Shown here piece by piece: positions 27,837-37,566 of a DNA stretch of 56,948 bases. The position numbers and the translations under genes are program-made. The notes beneath the pieces are model-generated. The model was given only the letters and a program-made list of their open reading frames with translations. It had not been told where the DNA came from and did not search any database. The DNA is taken from contig JAQUGR010000006.1 of NCBI GenBank assembly GCA_028683955.1, positions 21,770 to 78,717 on the forward strand, written 5' to 3'. How positions within the stretch are numbered: position 1 is the first letter of the stretch; the number at the start of each line of letters is the position of its first letter. Origin of the DNA: Bacillota bacterium. Lineage in GTDB: Bacteria > Bacillota > TC1.

Positions 27837-29378
27837 GTGGAAGAAATTAAAGTAAATGATTATGCTGTTGTAATGAAAAATATAGTAAAAGAATTTTATG
27901 ATGTTAGAGCAAATGACAATGTGAACTTTTTAGTAAAAAATGGATCTATTCATGGTCTTTTAGGAGAAAATGGAGCTGGAAAAACTACATTAATGAATGT
28001 TCTTTATGGACTTTATCACCCTGAAGAGGGCGAGATATTTATAAATGGAATAAAACAAGATATACATTCTCCAACTAAGGCAATTTCACTTGGTATCGGA
28101 ATGGTGCACCAACATTTCATGTTAGCCAGACCTTTTACTATTGTAGAAAATGTTATGCTAGGGAGAAAGTCTAGAAAAGGAATTCTTTTAGACACTAAAG
28201 AAACTGCAAAGGACTTAGTTGCCTTAGCAGAAAAATATAAAATGAAAATTGATCCATATGCAAAAATATGGCAATTATCAGTAGGTGAGCAACAAAGAGT
28301 AGAAATTTTAACAGCCCTATACCAAGGAGCTGAAGTATTAATTTTAGATGAACCAACTGCTGTTTTAACACCTCAAGAAGTTGATGGATTATTTGTAACT
28401 TTACGAGAAATGAAAAATGATGGGAAATCAATAATATTGATTACTCATAAATTAGAAGAAATAGTATGTATAGTTGATGAAGTTACAGTATTACGTGATG
28501 GAGCAATGATTGGTAATGTTGAGGTAGATTGTAATACAACGAAAGCCGAACTCACTAAAATGATGGTAGGTAGAGATGTACTATTTAATTTTGAAAAATC
28601 AAATAGTGCAGCAGGTGAAAAAAAATTAACGATTAAAGATTTAAAAGTTTTAAATGACAAAAACTTTCTAGCTTTAGATGGGTTTTCTTTAGATGTACAT
28701 GCTGGGGAAATTATAGGATTAGCTGGTGTTGATGGCAATGGTCAAAAAGAATTGTGTGAAGCATTAACTGGCATTAGAACAGTTGAATCAGGAGAGGTAA
28801 AGCTAGATACAATTAATATTGAAAATAAACCACCCCTTTTTTCAATTAAAAAAGGGATTGCACATATACCAGAAGATAGACATATTACTGGTCTTGCCTT
28901 GGGTTGGAGCTTGAAGAAGAATCTTATTTTAAAAACATTTAAGGATAATTCAAAATTTGGCTTAATAGATGAGAAGAAAATTGAAGATAGATGGGAAAAA
29001 GCTAGAGTTGCATATCAAATAAAGGCTAATTCTGGTGATGACTCAGCAAGAGACTTATCTGGTGGAAATCAACAAAAAGTTATTCTTGCCAGAGAACTGG
29101 AAAACAATCCGGTTATACTTATAGCAAATCAACCTACTAGAGGATTGGACATTGGAGCTACAGAATATGTGAGACAAAAACTTCTTGACGCTAAAGGTGA
29201 TGGTGCTGGAGTACTATTAGTCTCAGCTGATTTAGAAGAAATATTGCAACTTTCTGATCGAATAGCCGTTATCTATGATGGGAAATTGATGGGAATACTG
29301 CCTGGTGGTAGTGATGTTAAAAAAATTGGAGAACTAATGATGGGTAAGAAACTGGAGGTAGAACAAAATGCTAAATAA
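27837..29378 (+). CDS. nucleoside ABC transporter ATPase, two ABC domains
   Basis: About 513 residues from GTG at 27837, chosen because AAAGGAGG ends 7 bp upstream; TTG at 27819 precedes that site. It has two nucleotide-binding halves: the first with GENGAGKTTLMN, LSVGEQQR and LILDEPTAVL; the second with degenerate P-loop GVDGNGQKELCEAL and LSGGNQQKVILARE. This fused layout is shared with sugar and NupO-like nucleoside importers. It overlaps the first permease by 11 bp. Confidence 0.93.
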   Translation: MEEIKVNDYAVVMKNIVKEFYDVRANDNVNFLVKNGSIHGLLGENGAGKTTLMNVLYGLYHPEEGEIFINGIKQDIHSPTKAISLGIGMVHQHFMLARPFTIVENVMLGRKSRKGILLDTKETAKDLVALAEKYKMKIDPYAKIWQLSVGEQQRVEILTALYQGAEVLILDEPTAVLTPQEVDGLFVTLREMKNDGKSIILITHKLEEIVCIVDEVTVLRDGAMIGNVEVDCNTTKAELTKMMVGRDVLFNFEKSNSAAGEKKLTIKDLKVLNDKNFLALDGFSLDVHAGEIIGLAGVDGNGQKELCEALTGIRTVESGEVKLDTINIENKPPLFSIKKGIAHIPEDRHITGLALGWSLKKNLILKTFKDNSKFGLIDEKKIEDRWEKARVAYQIKANSGDDSARDLSGGNQQKVILARELENNPVILIANQPTRGLDIGATEYVRQKLLDAKGDGAGVLLVSADLEEILQLSDRIAVIYDGKLMGILPGGSDVKKIGELMMGKKLEVEQNAK

Positions 29379-30429
29379 ATTAACCAAAAATTTAAATCAA
29401 ATTCTACTTGCAGTAGGCACTATCATTTTAGCTCTTATAGTTGGTGGGGTAATAATTAGCTTTTCTGGAAATAGCCCTTTAGATGCATATTTTTCTATGT
29501 TTAATGGAGCCTTTGGTTCAAAACAAAGATTTATGGAAGTATTAGTTAGGATGATTCCGCTCGTGATAATGGCCTTAGGTACATCTGTTGCTTTTAAAGC
29601 TAATCTTTGGAACATTGGTGGTGATGGACAATTTATTATGGGTTCAATATTTGCTGTATTTGTTACTATTTATAGTGGATTACCACCTGTAATTGGCATT
29701 CCTGTATCAATTTTAGCTGCAATGTTAGGTGGAGGATTATGGGCAGGTTTAGCAGGTTGGCTTAAAGTTAAGTTTAATGCCAATGAAGTTATTACAACTT
29801 TAATGCTAAACTATATTGCGGTATACTTCTTATCCTTTTTAGTCTATGGTCCGATGATGGATCCTAAAGGGTCTAAAATGCCACAAACAGAAATAATACC
29901 ACAAGCCTTTAGATTACCACTTTTTGAAAGTGGAAATAGATTGCATATGGGAATATTTCTAGCTTTAATTATTGTTATTATAATGATTTTCTTCTGGAAA
30001 TCAACAGTAGGTTTTAAGATAGGTCTATTGGGACAAGGAGAAAAAGTTACAACATATGCTGGAGTTAGTGTAAAAAAAATGATTGTATTTACTATGATAA
30101 TTTCAGGTTTACTTGCAGGTATTTCTGGATGGACAGAAATATATGGAGTGCAGTATAGACTACTAGAAGGTATAACAAGTGGTTATGGCTCAATGGCTAT
30201 AGTAATCGCCTTAATGGGTGGTTTAAACCCAATTGGAATACTAATATCAGGATTTTTCTTTTCAGCATTACTCGTTGGTGGAGCAACTATGCAAAGAATG
30301 ACAGCAATACCATTTTCAATTGTTGATATTGTACAGGGTTTAATTATTATCTTTATTATTGCAAGAACTGCAGTAAACTTTAAAGAAATCAAAAACAAGA
30401 TTGTAAGGAGGATGGGACATGTTAAGTAA
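29368..30429 (+). CDS. nucleoside ABC transporter permease 1
   Basis: 353 residues with about eight to ten membrane helices; NupP/BPD_transp_2 type. MIPLVIMALGTSVAFKANLWNIGGDGQF and NEVITTLMLNYIAVY are typical of nucleoside-type permeases. It overlaps both neighbours by 11 bp, which means tight translational coupling of ATPase and permeases. Confidence 0.92.
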   Translation: MLNKLTKNLNQILLAVGTIILALIVGGVIISFSGNSPLDAYFSMFNGAFGSKQRFMEVLVRMIPLVIMALGTSVAFKANLWNIGGDGQFIMGSIFAVFVTIYSGLPPVIGIPVSILAAMLGGGLWAGLAGWLKVKFNANEVITTLMLNYIAVYFLSFLVYGPMMDPKGSKMPQTEIIPQAFRLPLFESGNRLHMGIFLALIIVIIMIFFWKSTVGFKIGLLGQGEKVTTYAGVSVKKMIVFTMIISGLLAGISGWTEIYGVQYRLLEGITSGYGSMAIVIALMGGLNPIGILISGFFFSALLVGGATMQRMTAIPFSIVDIVQGLIIIFIIARTAVNFKEIKNKIVRRMGHVK

Positions 30430-31363
30430 TATATTTACAGTTAGCTTTTTCGTCAGTCTATTGGCAAGTACGATAAGACTAGCAACACCAATTTTATTGC
30501 CTGCATTAGGACAGATTTATACGCAACGTGCCGGAATCCTTAATCTAAGTGTAGAAGGAACAATGACAATTGGAGCTGTAGCAGGTTTTGCAGCTACTTA
30601 TTACTCAGGAAGCTTATGGCTTGGTATATTGATGGGAATGGCTTTTGGAATGTTATATAGTTTATTGATGGCAGTACTAAGTGTTACTTTAAGAGCTAAC
30701 CAAGTTATAGCAGGAACAGCTTTAAATATTCTTGGTATTGGATTGGCAGTATTCTTTTACAGAGTAATTTTTGGAATTCAGAGTTTGCCACCACAAGTTG
30801 AACCTTTTCAAATGTTAAAAATACCATTTCTATCAGAGATTCCTGTAATAGGAGTTATATTATTTCAACATAATATTATAGTGTATCTATCATTTGTCAT
30901 GGTTGTGATAACTTGGTTTATATTAGAAAAAACAACATTTGGTCTTAAAATAAAAGCAGTAGGAGAAAATCCTAAAGCAGCAGATTCTAAAGGGGTAAAT
31001 GTTAGTAAATACAGATATTTTGCCGTATTGATTGGTGGTATATATGCAGGTGCAGCAGGTGCTTTTATGTCAATTGCCTACTTAAATATTTTTACTGAAT
31101 CAATCATTGGAGGAAGAGGATTTATTGCTGTAGCTGTAGTAATATTTGCAAGGTTCCTACCTATAAGAGCAATGTGGGGAGCTTTGTTATTTGGTGTAGC
31201 AAGTGCTTTACAATTGCGACTTCAAGCGTTAGGAATTGATGTAGCTAATCAACTTATGCTTATGTTACCTTATGCTTTAACCATTATTGCACTAGTATTG
31301 GCATCTAAAAAAGCAGATTTTCCAAGTGCCTATGCTATTCCTTATTCAAGAAAGGAAAGATGA
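30419..31363 (+). CDS. nucleoside ABC transporter permease 2
   Basis: 314 residues, BPD_transp_2/NupQ type, with about eight helices and the motifs ILPALGQIYTQRAGILNLSVEG and RANQVIAGTALNILGIGL. It forms the membrane pore with permease 1. Its TGA stop overlaps the start of the next small gene, which shows that UGA acts as a stop in this genome. Confidence 0.92.
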   Translation: MLSNIFTVSFFVSLLASTIRLATPILLPALGQIYTQRAGILNLSVEGTMTIGAVAGFAATYYSGSLWLGILMGMAFGMLYSLLMAVLSVTLRANQVIAGTALNILGIGLAVFFYRVIFGIQSLPPQVEPFQMLKIPFLSEIPVIGVILFQHNIIVYLSFVMVVITWFILEKTTFGLKIKAVGENPKAADSKGVNVSKYRYFAVLIGGIYAGAAGAFMSIAYLNIFTESIIGGRGFIAVAVVIFARFLPIRAMWGALLFGVASALQLRLQALGIDVANQLMLMLPYALTIIALVLASKKADFPSAYAIPYSRKER

Positions 31364-31866
31364 TGAAAAAAGTACCTATAATCAAATTAATTATTGCAGT
31401 ATTATTAATACTAACTTTAATAGTAAGTTTTGGCTTATTGAAAGTCTATGGCAAAAATAATTTGTCTGTTGAAAATGCTGAAATAAGAGCAAATGCTTTT
31501 GCCGAAGCAGTTAATTATGATTATAAAGATCCATCGAAGATTTATGCTTTTATGACAGCAGAATATAAGGGGAAAATAACATCTGATGAATTTGTAAAAG
31601 CATTTAATAAGGAAAGATCTTATCCATATTTATGTCCATTATTTATAAATCTTGATAAGGTGGAATTAACTGGAAAGTTGACAGAAGGAACAGCTATTTA
31701 TTCGCAAGCTGCAAGACTTCCAGGTATGATTTACAATGTTAAACTTATATATGAAAATAGTAACTATTATATTGTAGCTTTCGAAGAATTCATTGATGGA
31801 AGTTATCTTGAAAAATTTGAGAATTTATCATATTCATTAGATAGTTATTTTGATTTTAATAAGTAA
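31363..31866 (+). CDS. membrane-anchored small protein of the purine operon, unknown
   Basis: About 167 residues. One N-terminal hydrophobic helix (about residues 7-26) is followed by an outside domain of about 140 residues rich in Tyr and charged residues, folding perhaps like NTF2-type domains (NAFAEAVNYDYKDPSKIYAF, then alternating strands). ATG at 31360 is an alternative start; both overlap the permease stop. It lies between the importer and xdhA, so it may be an accessory of uptake or of the oxidase. I do not recognise a named family. Confidence 0.65.
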   Translation: MKKVPIIKLIIAVLLILTLIVSFGLLKVYGKNNLSVENAEIRANAFAEAVNYDYKDPSKIYAFMTAEYKGKITSDEFVKAFNKERSYPYLCPLFINLDKVELTGKLTEGTAIYSQAARLPGMIYNVKLIYENSNYYIVAFEEFIDGSYLEKFENLSYSLDSYFDFNK

Positions 31867-31880
31867 AAGAGGAGAGGAAA

Positions 31881-34244
31881 ATGGGAATAGGCAAAAATAT
31901 AAATAGAGTTGATGCCCTTTCAAAAGTGAGAGGAACAACAAAATATACTGAGGATCTGATTCCTCATAATGCACTTACTGCTAAGATTCTTCACAGTAAA
32001 ATAGCAAATGGAATTGTTAAGGATATTGATATAAGTGAAGCGCTAAAAATAGAAGGAGTTATGAAAATAGTTACTTGTTTTGATGTGCCTGATACTGATT
32101 TTTCAACAGCAGGACATCCCTATTCTTTAGATCCCACACACGCTGATATAAAAGATAGGAAATTATTAAATAAGAGAATTAGATATTATGGTGATGATGT
32201 AGCAGTTGTAGTTGCAATTGATCAAATAGCAGCACAAAAAGCCTTGGAGGCAATTAAAGTAAATTATGAACAATTCGAACCAAGATTAAATGTTTATGAT
32301 AATAAAAAAATTGAAAATCCATTACATGAATTTTATCCAGATGATGTTATGTCTAGAATGGATTTTTATTTAGAAAGTGATAATAAAGCGATTTTTAAAA
32401 ATCATAAAGTCTTAGATGAATTAGTTAAAAACCACAGTATAGAAGGTAATCTACCTGATAGTAACAAATCAATGAAAAAAAATGAATACACTTTGCCTAT
32501 AGTACAACATGCTCATATTGAAAACATAGTTTGTTTTGCCTATATGGAGGGTAAACGTCATATTGTCGTAAGTGCTACCCAAGTGCCTCATGTAGTTAGA
32601 CGTATAGTTTCTGAAGCATTAAAGATAGCAATTGGTGATGTTCAAGTTATTAAACCATATATTGGCGGGGGCTTTGGTAATAAGCAGGATATAATTTATG
32701 AACCATTAGCAATGTATTTATCAAAATTGATGGGTGGAGTATGTATTTCTCTAATTTTAAGTAGAGAAGAAACTTTTATTAATAGTAGAACTCGACATGG
32801 AATGAAAATTACAACTATGTTGAATACTGAAGATAATAGTTTGCGTATGCAAAATAGAGCGGCTAGTATAATTTCTAATCAAGGAGCCTACTCAACTCAT
32901 GGTCATGCAATTGCAGCAAATGCAATTACCAATTACTTCCAAATGTATTCTGGTTCAGGTATGCAATTTGGTTCATCAGTATCAAAATATAGTAACCTGC
33001 CATCAGCAGCTGCAATGCGAGCTTATGGAATACCTCAAATTTGTTTTGCAACTGAATCACAAATGGATGATTATGCTAGAGAAGCAGGCTTTGATCCAAT
33101 AGAATTTAGAATAGTGAATTTAGCTAAAATTGGTGATGTAGAGCCTTTTAATGATATACATATAAATAGTAATGGTTTAGTAGAATGTATTAATAAAGGA
33201 AAAGAATTAATATCTTGGGATGATAAGAAAAAAAAATATGAAGAATTTAATATAAATTCAAAAGACTTTAAAAAGGGTATAGGAATTGCACTTTTTGCCT
33301 ATAAAACAGGAGTTTATCCTATAACTGTTGAAACTAGTTCTTGCAGGATTATTTTAAATCAAGATGGTAGTTTACAAGTACAAGTAGGGGCTATTGAAAT
33401 TGGGCAAGGTTCAGATACAGCATTTTGTCAAATTGCTTCAGAAATTCTTTCCATACCTGAGGATAAGATAAATATTGTATCCTGTCAGGATACAGATATT
33501 TCTCCATTTGATCCAGGTGCATATGCATCTCGTCAAACATATATTGGTGGGGGAGCTGTAAAAAAAGCTGCAGTACTTTTGAAAAAAAAGATTTTAGAAA
33601 AAGCAGTTAATAAGTTAGGTATTAGTTTTAAGGAACTAGATCTAATCGATGAATATATTATAAGAAAATCAGATGGGGAAAAACTAGAAAAACTTGAGAA
33701 TGTGATCTTATATTCTATGTATAGTTTAAATAATACTGAACACTTAACAGCTGAAGCAACTTATACTGGTTTAAATAATGCTTTTGCATATGGTGCTTGC
33801 TTTGCTGATATTTGCGTGGATATACCTTTAGGTAAAATAGAAATTTACAAAATGTACAGCATTCATGATAGTGGTAAAATTATTAATCCTCAGTTAGCAG
33901 AAGCTCAAGTTCATGGGGCTGTTGCAATGGGTGTAGGCTATGCAATTGGTGAAGAAATGTTATTTGATAAAATTTCGGGGAAACCATTAAATAATAATTT
34001 CCTTGACTATAAAATACCAACTTCAATGGATATTCCTGAAATTGAAGTTGCATTTGTTGAAACCTATGAACCTTCAGGTCCTTTTGGTAATAAAGCTTTA
34101 GGTGAACCACCAATTATTGCACCTGCACCTGCTATTAGAAATGCAGTTCTTTTTGCAACTGGTGTTTCTATTAATTCATTACCGTTAAATCCACAAAAAT
34201 TAGTTTCTGCATTTAAAGAAGCAAATTTAATAGATGAAGAATAG
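31881..34244 (+). CDS. xdhA: xanthine dehydrogenase, molybdenum-binding subunit
   Basis: 787 residues. The molybdopterin motif GGGFGNKQDIIYEPLAMYL is as in E. coli XdhA, where Asn replaces the second Gly of the usual GGGFGGK. The active-site Glu lies in LGEPPIIAPAPAIRNA near the C-terminus, and GAIEIGQGSDTAFCQIASE is present. It hydroxylates hypoxanthine or xanthine with XdhB and XdhC. AGGAGAGG precedes the start. No cofactor insertion protein (XdhC/PaoD-like) or Mo genes lie next to it, so maturation factors are elsewhere. Confidence 0.92.
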   Translation: MGIGKNINRVDALSKVRGTTKYTEDLIPHNALTAKILHSKIANGIVKDIDISEALKIEGVMKIVTCFDVPDTDFSTAGHPYSLDPTHADIKDRKLLNKRIRYYGDDVAVVVAIDQIAAQKALEAIKVNYEQFEPRLNVYDNKKIENPLHEFYPDDVMSRMDFYLESDNKAIFKNHKVLDELVKNHSIEGNLPDSNKSMKKNEYTLPIVQHAHIENIVCFAYMEGKRHIVVSATQVPHVVRRIVSEALKIAIGDVQVIKPYIGGGFGNKQDIIYEPLAMYLSKLMGGVCISLILSREETFINSRTRHGMKITTMLNTEDNSLRMQNRAASIISNQGAYSTHGHAIAANAITNYFQMYSGSGMQFGSSVSKYSNLPSAAAMRAYGIPQICFATESQMDDYAREAGFDPIEFRIVNLAKIGDVEPFNDIHINSNGLVECINKGKELISWDDKKKKYEEFNINSKDFKKGIGIALFAYKTGVYPITVETSSCRIILNQDGSLQVQVGAIEIGQGSDTAFCQIASEILSIPEDKINIVSCQDTDISPFDPGAYASRQTYIGGGAVKKAAVLLKKKILEKAVNKLGISFKELDLIDEYIIRKSDGEKLEKLENVILYSMYSLNNTEHLTAEATYTGLNNAFAYGACFADICVDIPLGKIEIYKMYSIHDSGKIINPQLAEAQVHGAVAMGVGYAIGEEMLFDKISGKPLNNNFLDYKIPTSMDIPEIEVAFVETYEPSGPFGNKALGEPPIIAPAPAIRNAVLFATGVSINSLPLNPQKLVSAFKEANLIDEE

Positions 34245-34255
34245 GAGAAAAGGTA

Positions 34256-35146
34256 ATGTATGATATTAAGAAAAATTATCAGGGAAGAACTATTAGCGAT
34301 GTTTTAAATATTATGAAAGAGAATTCTGATGTTAAAATAATTGCTGGTGGTACTGATATGTTAATAAAAATGAAAGAAAGAAAAATTAAAGATGTTGAAA
34401 TTTTAAGTATCGGAGATATTGAAGATTTAAGAGGTATAGAAATAGACGAGGCTGGAACAATAGTTATAAAAGCAGCTACAAGATTTATTGAGATAATAAA
34501 AAATGAATATATTTTGAAATATATTCCAACTTTAGCAAAAGCTTGTAATCAAATTGGCAGTCCTCAAATAAGAAATATTGCTACTATTGGTGGTAACTTA
34601 TGTAATGGAGCAGTAAGTGCTGATGCTGTACCAACACTTCTTGTGTTGGAGGCAGAACTTCATTTAATTGATTGTGATGGTAATAAAAGAACTATAAATG
34701 TTAATGATTTCCATACAGGACCAGGAAAAACAAACCTAGTCTCTGGTAAGGAAATATTGACTAAAATTCATATTAAAAAAGAAAATTATGAAAATTATAG
34801 TTTTGACTATTATAAATATGGTAAAAGAAATGCCATGGAAATTGCTACTTTAGGTTGTGCGGTAGGTATTAAATTAAGTAATGATAAAAATATTGTTGAT
34901 GATTTTAAAATAGCCTACTCAGTAGCTGCACCAACTCCTAGGCGTTGTAAGAGTATAGAGCAATTGATAGTGGGTGAAGGGGTTACTCAAGATACAGTTA
35001 ACTTAATAAAAATAGAAAATATCTCTGAATTGTTACCAAGAGATAGTTGGAGAGCTTCGAAAGATTTTAGATTACAACTAATAAAAGAAATTGGAAGAAG
35101 AACAACCATAAATGCTATTGAAGCTAATGGAGGTAAGCTATGTTAA
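34256..35146 (+). CDS. xdhB: xanthine dehydrogenase, FAD-binding subunit
   Basis: 296 residues. IIAGGTDMLIKMKE and the second FAD loop NIATIGGNLCNGAVSADAV are typical of CO-dehydrogenase-medium-chain flavoproteins. It passes electrons from the Fe-S subunit to NAD+ or another acceptor. It follows xdhA by 11 bp and overlaps xdhC by 7 bp. Confidence 0.92.
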   Translation: MYDIKKNYQGRTISDVLNIMKENSDVKIIAGGTDMLIKMKERKIKDVEILSIGDIEDLRGIEIDEAGTIVIKAATRFIEIIKNEYILKYIPTLAKACNQIGSPQIRNIATIGGNLCNGAVSADAVPTLLVLEAELHLIDCDGNKRTINVNDFHTGPGKTNLVSGKEILTKIHIKKENYENYSFDYYKYGKRNAMEIATLGCAVGIKLSNDKNIVDDFKIAYSVAAPTPRRCKSIEQLIVGEGVTQDTVNLIKIENISELLPRDSWRASKDFRLQLIKEIGRRTTINAIEANGGKLC

Positions 35147-35613
35147 AAATAATTAAATTAAATGTTAATGGTAAAATCAATGAAATTTCATATGATGATA
35201 GGGAATCTTTAACAGACACTCTTAGGAATATAGGATTAACAAGTGTCAAGAAAGGATGCGAAGCTGGTGAATGTGGGGCATGTACTGTTTTATTAGATGG
35301 TAAAGCTATTAATAGCTGTCTTTACCTTACATCCTGGGCAGAAGGCAAAGAAATTACTACTGTTGAAGGTTTAGCTACTGAAGATAATGATTTCTTACAT
35401 CCTGTACAAAAGGCTTTTGTAGAAGAGGCAGCGGTACAGTGTGGTTTTTGCACTCCAGGTCTTATATTAACAACCACAGAATTGATGAATTCAGGTAAAA
35501 AATGTGATAGACATGAAATTAGAGAAGAAATATCTGGTCATTTATGTCGTTGTACTGGATATGAAAATATTATTAATGCTGTAGAAAAGGTAGTAGGAAA
35601 AGATATATCTTAA
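35140..35613 (+). CDS. xdhC: xanthine dehydrogenase, 2Fe-2S subunit
   Basis: 157 residues with two [2Fe-2S] domains. The ferredoxin-like N-terminus has GCEAGECGACTVLLDG and a fourth cysteine in NSCLYL; the helical C-terminus has QCGFCTPG and GHLCRCTGY. All eight cysteine ligands are present. It links the Mo site to FAD. It is the last gene of the purine island. Confidence 0.93.
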   Translation: MLKIIKLNVNGKINEISYDDRESLTDTLRNIGLTSVKKGCEAGECGACTVLLDGKAINSCLYLTSWAEGKEITTVEGLATEDNDFLHPVQKAFVEEAAVQCGFCTPGLILTTTELMNSGKKCDRHEIREEISGHLCRCTGYENIINAVEKVVGKDIS

Positions 35614-35628
35614 AGTTTGTCATCTCTT

Positions 35629-35675
35629 TATGGCCTCATGTATTGTCCTCCGACAAAAGTATACATGAGGCCATA
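35629..35675. terminator. long nested hairpin between convergent operons
   Basis: A 15-bp perfect stem (35629-35643 with 35661-35675) encloses a 17-base loop that contains a second small stem, TGTC/GACA around CTCC. The T tract is poor on both strands. It probably works as a two-way terminator or as an mRNA 3' stabiliser for xdhC and the convergent GNAT gene. Confidence 0.65.
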
Positions 35676-35686
35676 GGTTTATTAAT

Positions 35687-36112
35687 TTATAATGTTTTTT
35701 CCATAAGAATATGCTGGCAATCTTCATCCATATAAACATTACCAACCGTTATATAATTATTCTTTAAATAAAATGCTTTTGCATGGTATTGTGATGATAA
35801 TTGGATCTTTATTGCTCCAATTGTACGAGCCATGCCCTCAAGTTCATTAATTAGCCTAATACCTACATTTAATTTGCGATATTCTTTAAGAACCGCAACA
35901 CGTCCTATAATATAGATATCATTAGACTTTTCCTTTTTGAAAATTCGACCTGTTGCAATAGGCTTACTTTCAAAATATATTAGAGCATGTATAGCTCTTT
36001 TATCAATATCATCAAATTCTTCTTTAAAACCTTGTTCTTCAATAAAAACAACCTCTCTTATATACCTAATATCACTCGTTACTTCATTAAAAAATTGACA
36101 GTTTATATTCAT
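35687..36112 (-). CDS. GNAT N-acetyltransferase, ElaA-like
   Basis: 141 residues from the ATG at 36112 (AGGAG 6 bp upstream; TTG at 36118 lies too close). REVVFIEEQGF near the N-terminus and GRVAVLKEYRKLNVGIRLINEL near residues 70-91 mark strands and acetyl-CoA loop of a GNAT fold, although the loop RKLNVG deviates from the usual Q/R-x-x-G-x-G/A. The substrate is unknown. It is the last gene of the minus-strand operon with pepA and the C-S lyase. Confidence 0.8.
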   Translation of the reverse strand: MNINCQFFNEVTSDIRYIREVVFIEEQGFKEEFDDIDKRAIHALIYFESKPIATGRIFKKEKSNDIYIIGRVAVLKEYRKLNVGIRLINELEGMARTIGAIKIQLSSQYHAKAFYLKNNYITVGNVYMDEDCQHILMEKTL

Positions 36113-36126
36113 TATCAACTCCTATA

Positions 36127-37566
36127 CTATATTAGTATTGTATTTTTAACTAACTTATAAAGTAACCTGGTACCAAACCCAGTAGCACCTTTACTAAAAT
36201 AACCGTCACTATCCTCACTCCATGATGGTCCTGCTATATCTATGTGCAACCAAGGAGTATTACCCACCACTGAACCTAAAAACAAACCAGCAGTTATAGT
36301 ACCGGCAAAACGACCACCAGAATTATTTAAATCAGCATAAGGAGTTTCTATAAGTTTCATAAAATCATCATCATGAGGCAATTCCCAAACACGCTCACCA
36401 GTATCATTTGCAGCATTGTTTAATTCGTTCATAAACTCATCATTATTTGTTATAACAGCAGCAATCTTCTGACCAAGAGCCACCTCTGCAGCACCTGTTA
36501 AAGTAGCAATATCAACAACTTTATCAACATTTTTTTCAGTTAAAATATAGTCTAAAGCATCAATCAGAGTTAATCTACCCTCTGCATCAGTATTAGTTAT
36601 AAATATTGTCTTTCCACTTCTAGAAGTTAAAATATCATTTGGTCTATAACTTCTTGAAGAAACAGAATTATCACAAGCAGCAACAACAGCAATAACATTA
36701 ACAGGTAACTTCATAGAAGCAATAGCCCCCATAGCAGCAATAACACTACTAGCACCACTCATATCCCCTTGCATAGTTAACATACTATTAGCAGGCTTGA
36801 GAGAAAGGCCTCCAGAATCAAAAGTAATTCCTTTGCCCACTAAACCAAGAACTTCTCCACCTTGATTTCCCATGTATTCCATAACAATTAATTGTGGCTC
36901 ATATGAAGAACCGTTACTTACAGCTAAAAAAGCATTCATTCTTAACTTCTCTATTTTTTTCCTGTCATAAACATCAACTTTAAAACCAGAACTATCACCA
37001 AGAGAAATAGCACTAACAGCAAGTGTTTCAGGATTGATAACATCACCTGGCTCATTAGCTAACTCTCTTGAAAGTATGGTCATTTCACCAAGGAGTACAC
37101 CTTCATCTATATTCTTCTTAAAATTATCCAAGCCATTACCGACTAATATATATTCTTCAATTGTAGAATCCTTTTTTTTACTTTGATATTTATTAAAACT
37201 ATAAGTACTTAAAGTTATTGCCGTAGATATATTTTCAAGTGCTTCACCATTTATGATGGAGTTGGGTACTTGAATCACAACATCTTTTTCTTTTAATGTA
37301 TTAGCTTTTTTACAAGCATTGGCAATTCCACTTCTAAGTATTTCCATATAGTTATCACTACTATCACCAAGTCCAATAAAAATATGATGAACTAACTCAT
37401 TACCAAGGTGAGTTGAAGTATGAAAAAGAGTATTTTTCTCTCCTGTAAAGAGATCTTTATTAATCAGGTTATTTAATATACCTTGTGTTTTTTCTAATAT
37501 AAGATTGTTTTTAAAAAGCGGATAAATATTTATCTTACTTTCATAATTTTGTTGTATTTTAATCAT
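36127..37566 (-). CDS. pepA: leucyl aminopeptidase, M17
   Basis: 479 residues. The catalytic C-terminal domain has GLVGKGITFDSGGLSLKP with the metal-binding Lys and Asp, and the family signature NTDAEGRL. It removes N-terminal residues from peptides using two metal ions and usually forms hexamers. It overlaps the C-S lyase gene by 8 bp and has AAAGGAG upstream, so both are translated together. The pairing suggests peptide and cysteine-conjugate turnover. Confidence 0.93.
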   Translation of the reverse strand: MIKIQQNYESKINIYPLFKNNLILEKTQGILNNLINKDLFTGEKNTLFHTSTHLGNELVHHIFIGLGDSSDNYMEILRSGIANACKKANTLKEKDVVIQVPNSIINGEALENISTAITLSTYSFNKYQSKKKDSTIEEYILVGNGLDNFKKNIDEGVLLGEMTILSRELANEPGDVINPETLAVSAISLGDSSGFKVDVYDRKKIEKLRMNAFLAVSNGSSYEPQLIVMEYMGNQGGEVLGLVGKGITFDSGGLSLKPANSMLTMQGDMSGASSVIAAMGAIASMKLPVNVIAVVAACDNSVSSRSYRPNDILTSRSGKTIFITNTDAEGRLTLIDALDYILTEKNVDKVVDIATLTGAAEVALGQKIAAVITNNDEFMNELNNAANDTGERVWELPHDDDFMKLIETPYADLNNSGGRFAGTITAGLFLGSVVGNTPWLHIDIAGPSWSEDSDGYFSKGATGFGTRLLYKLVKNTILI

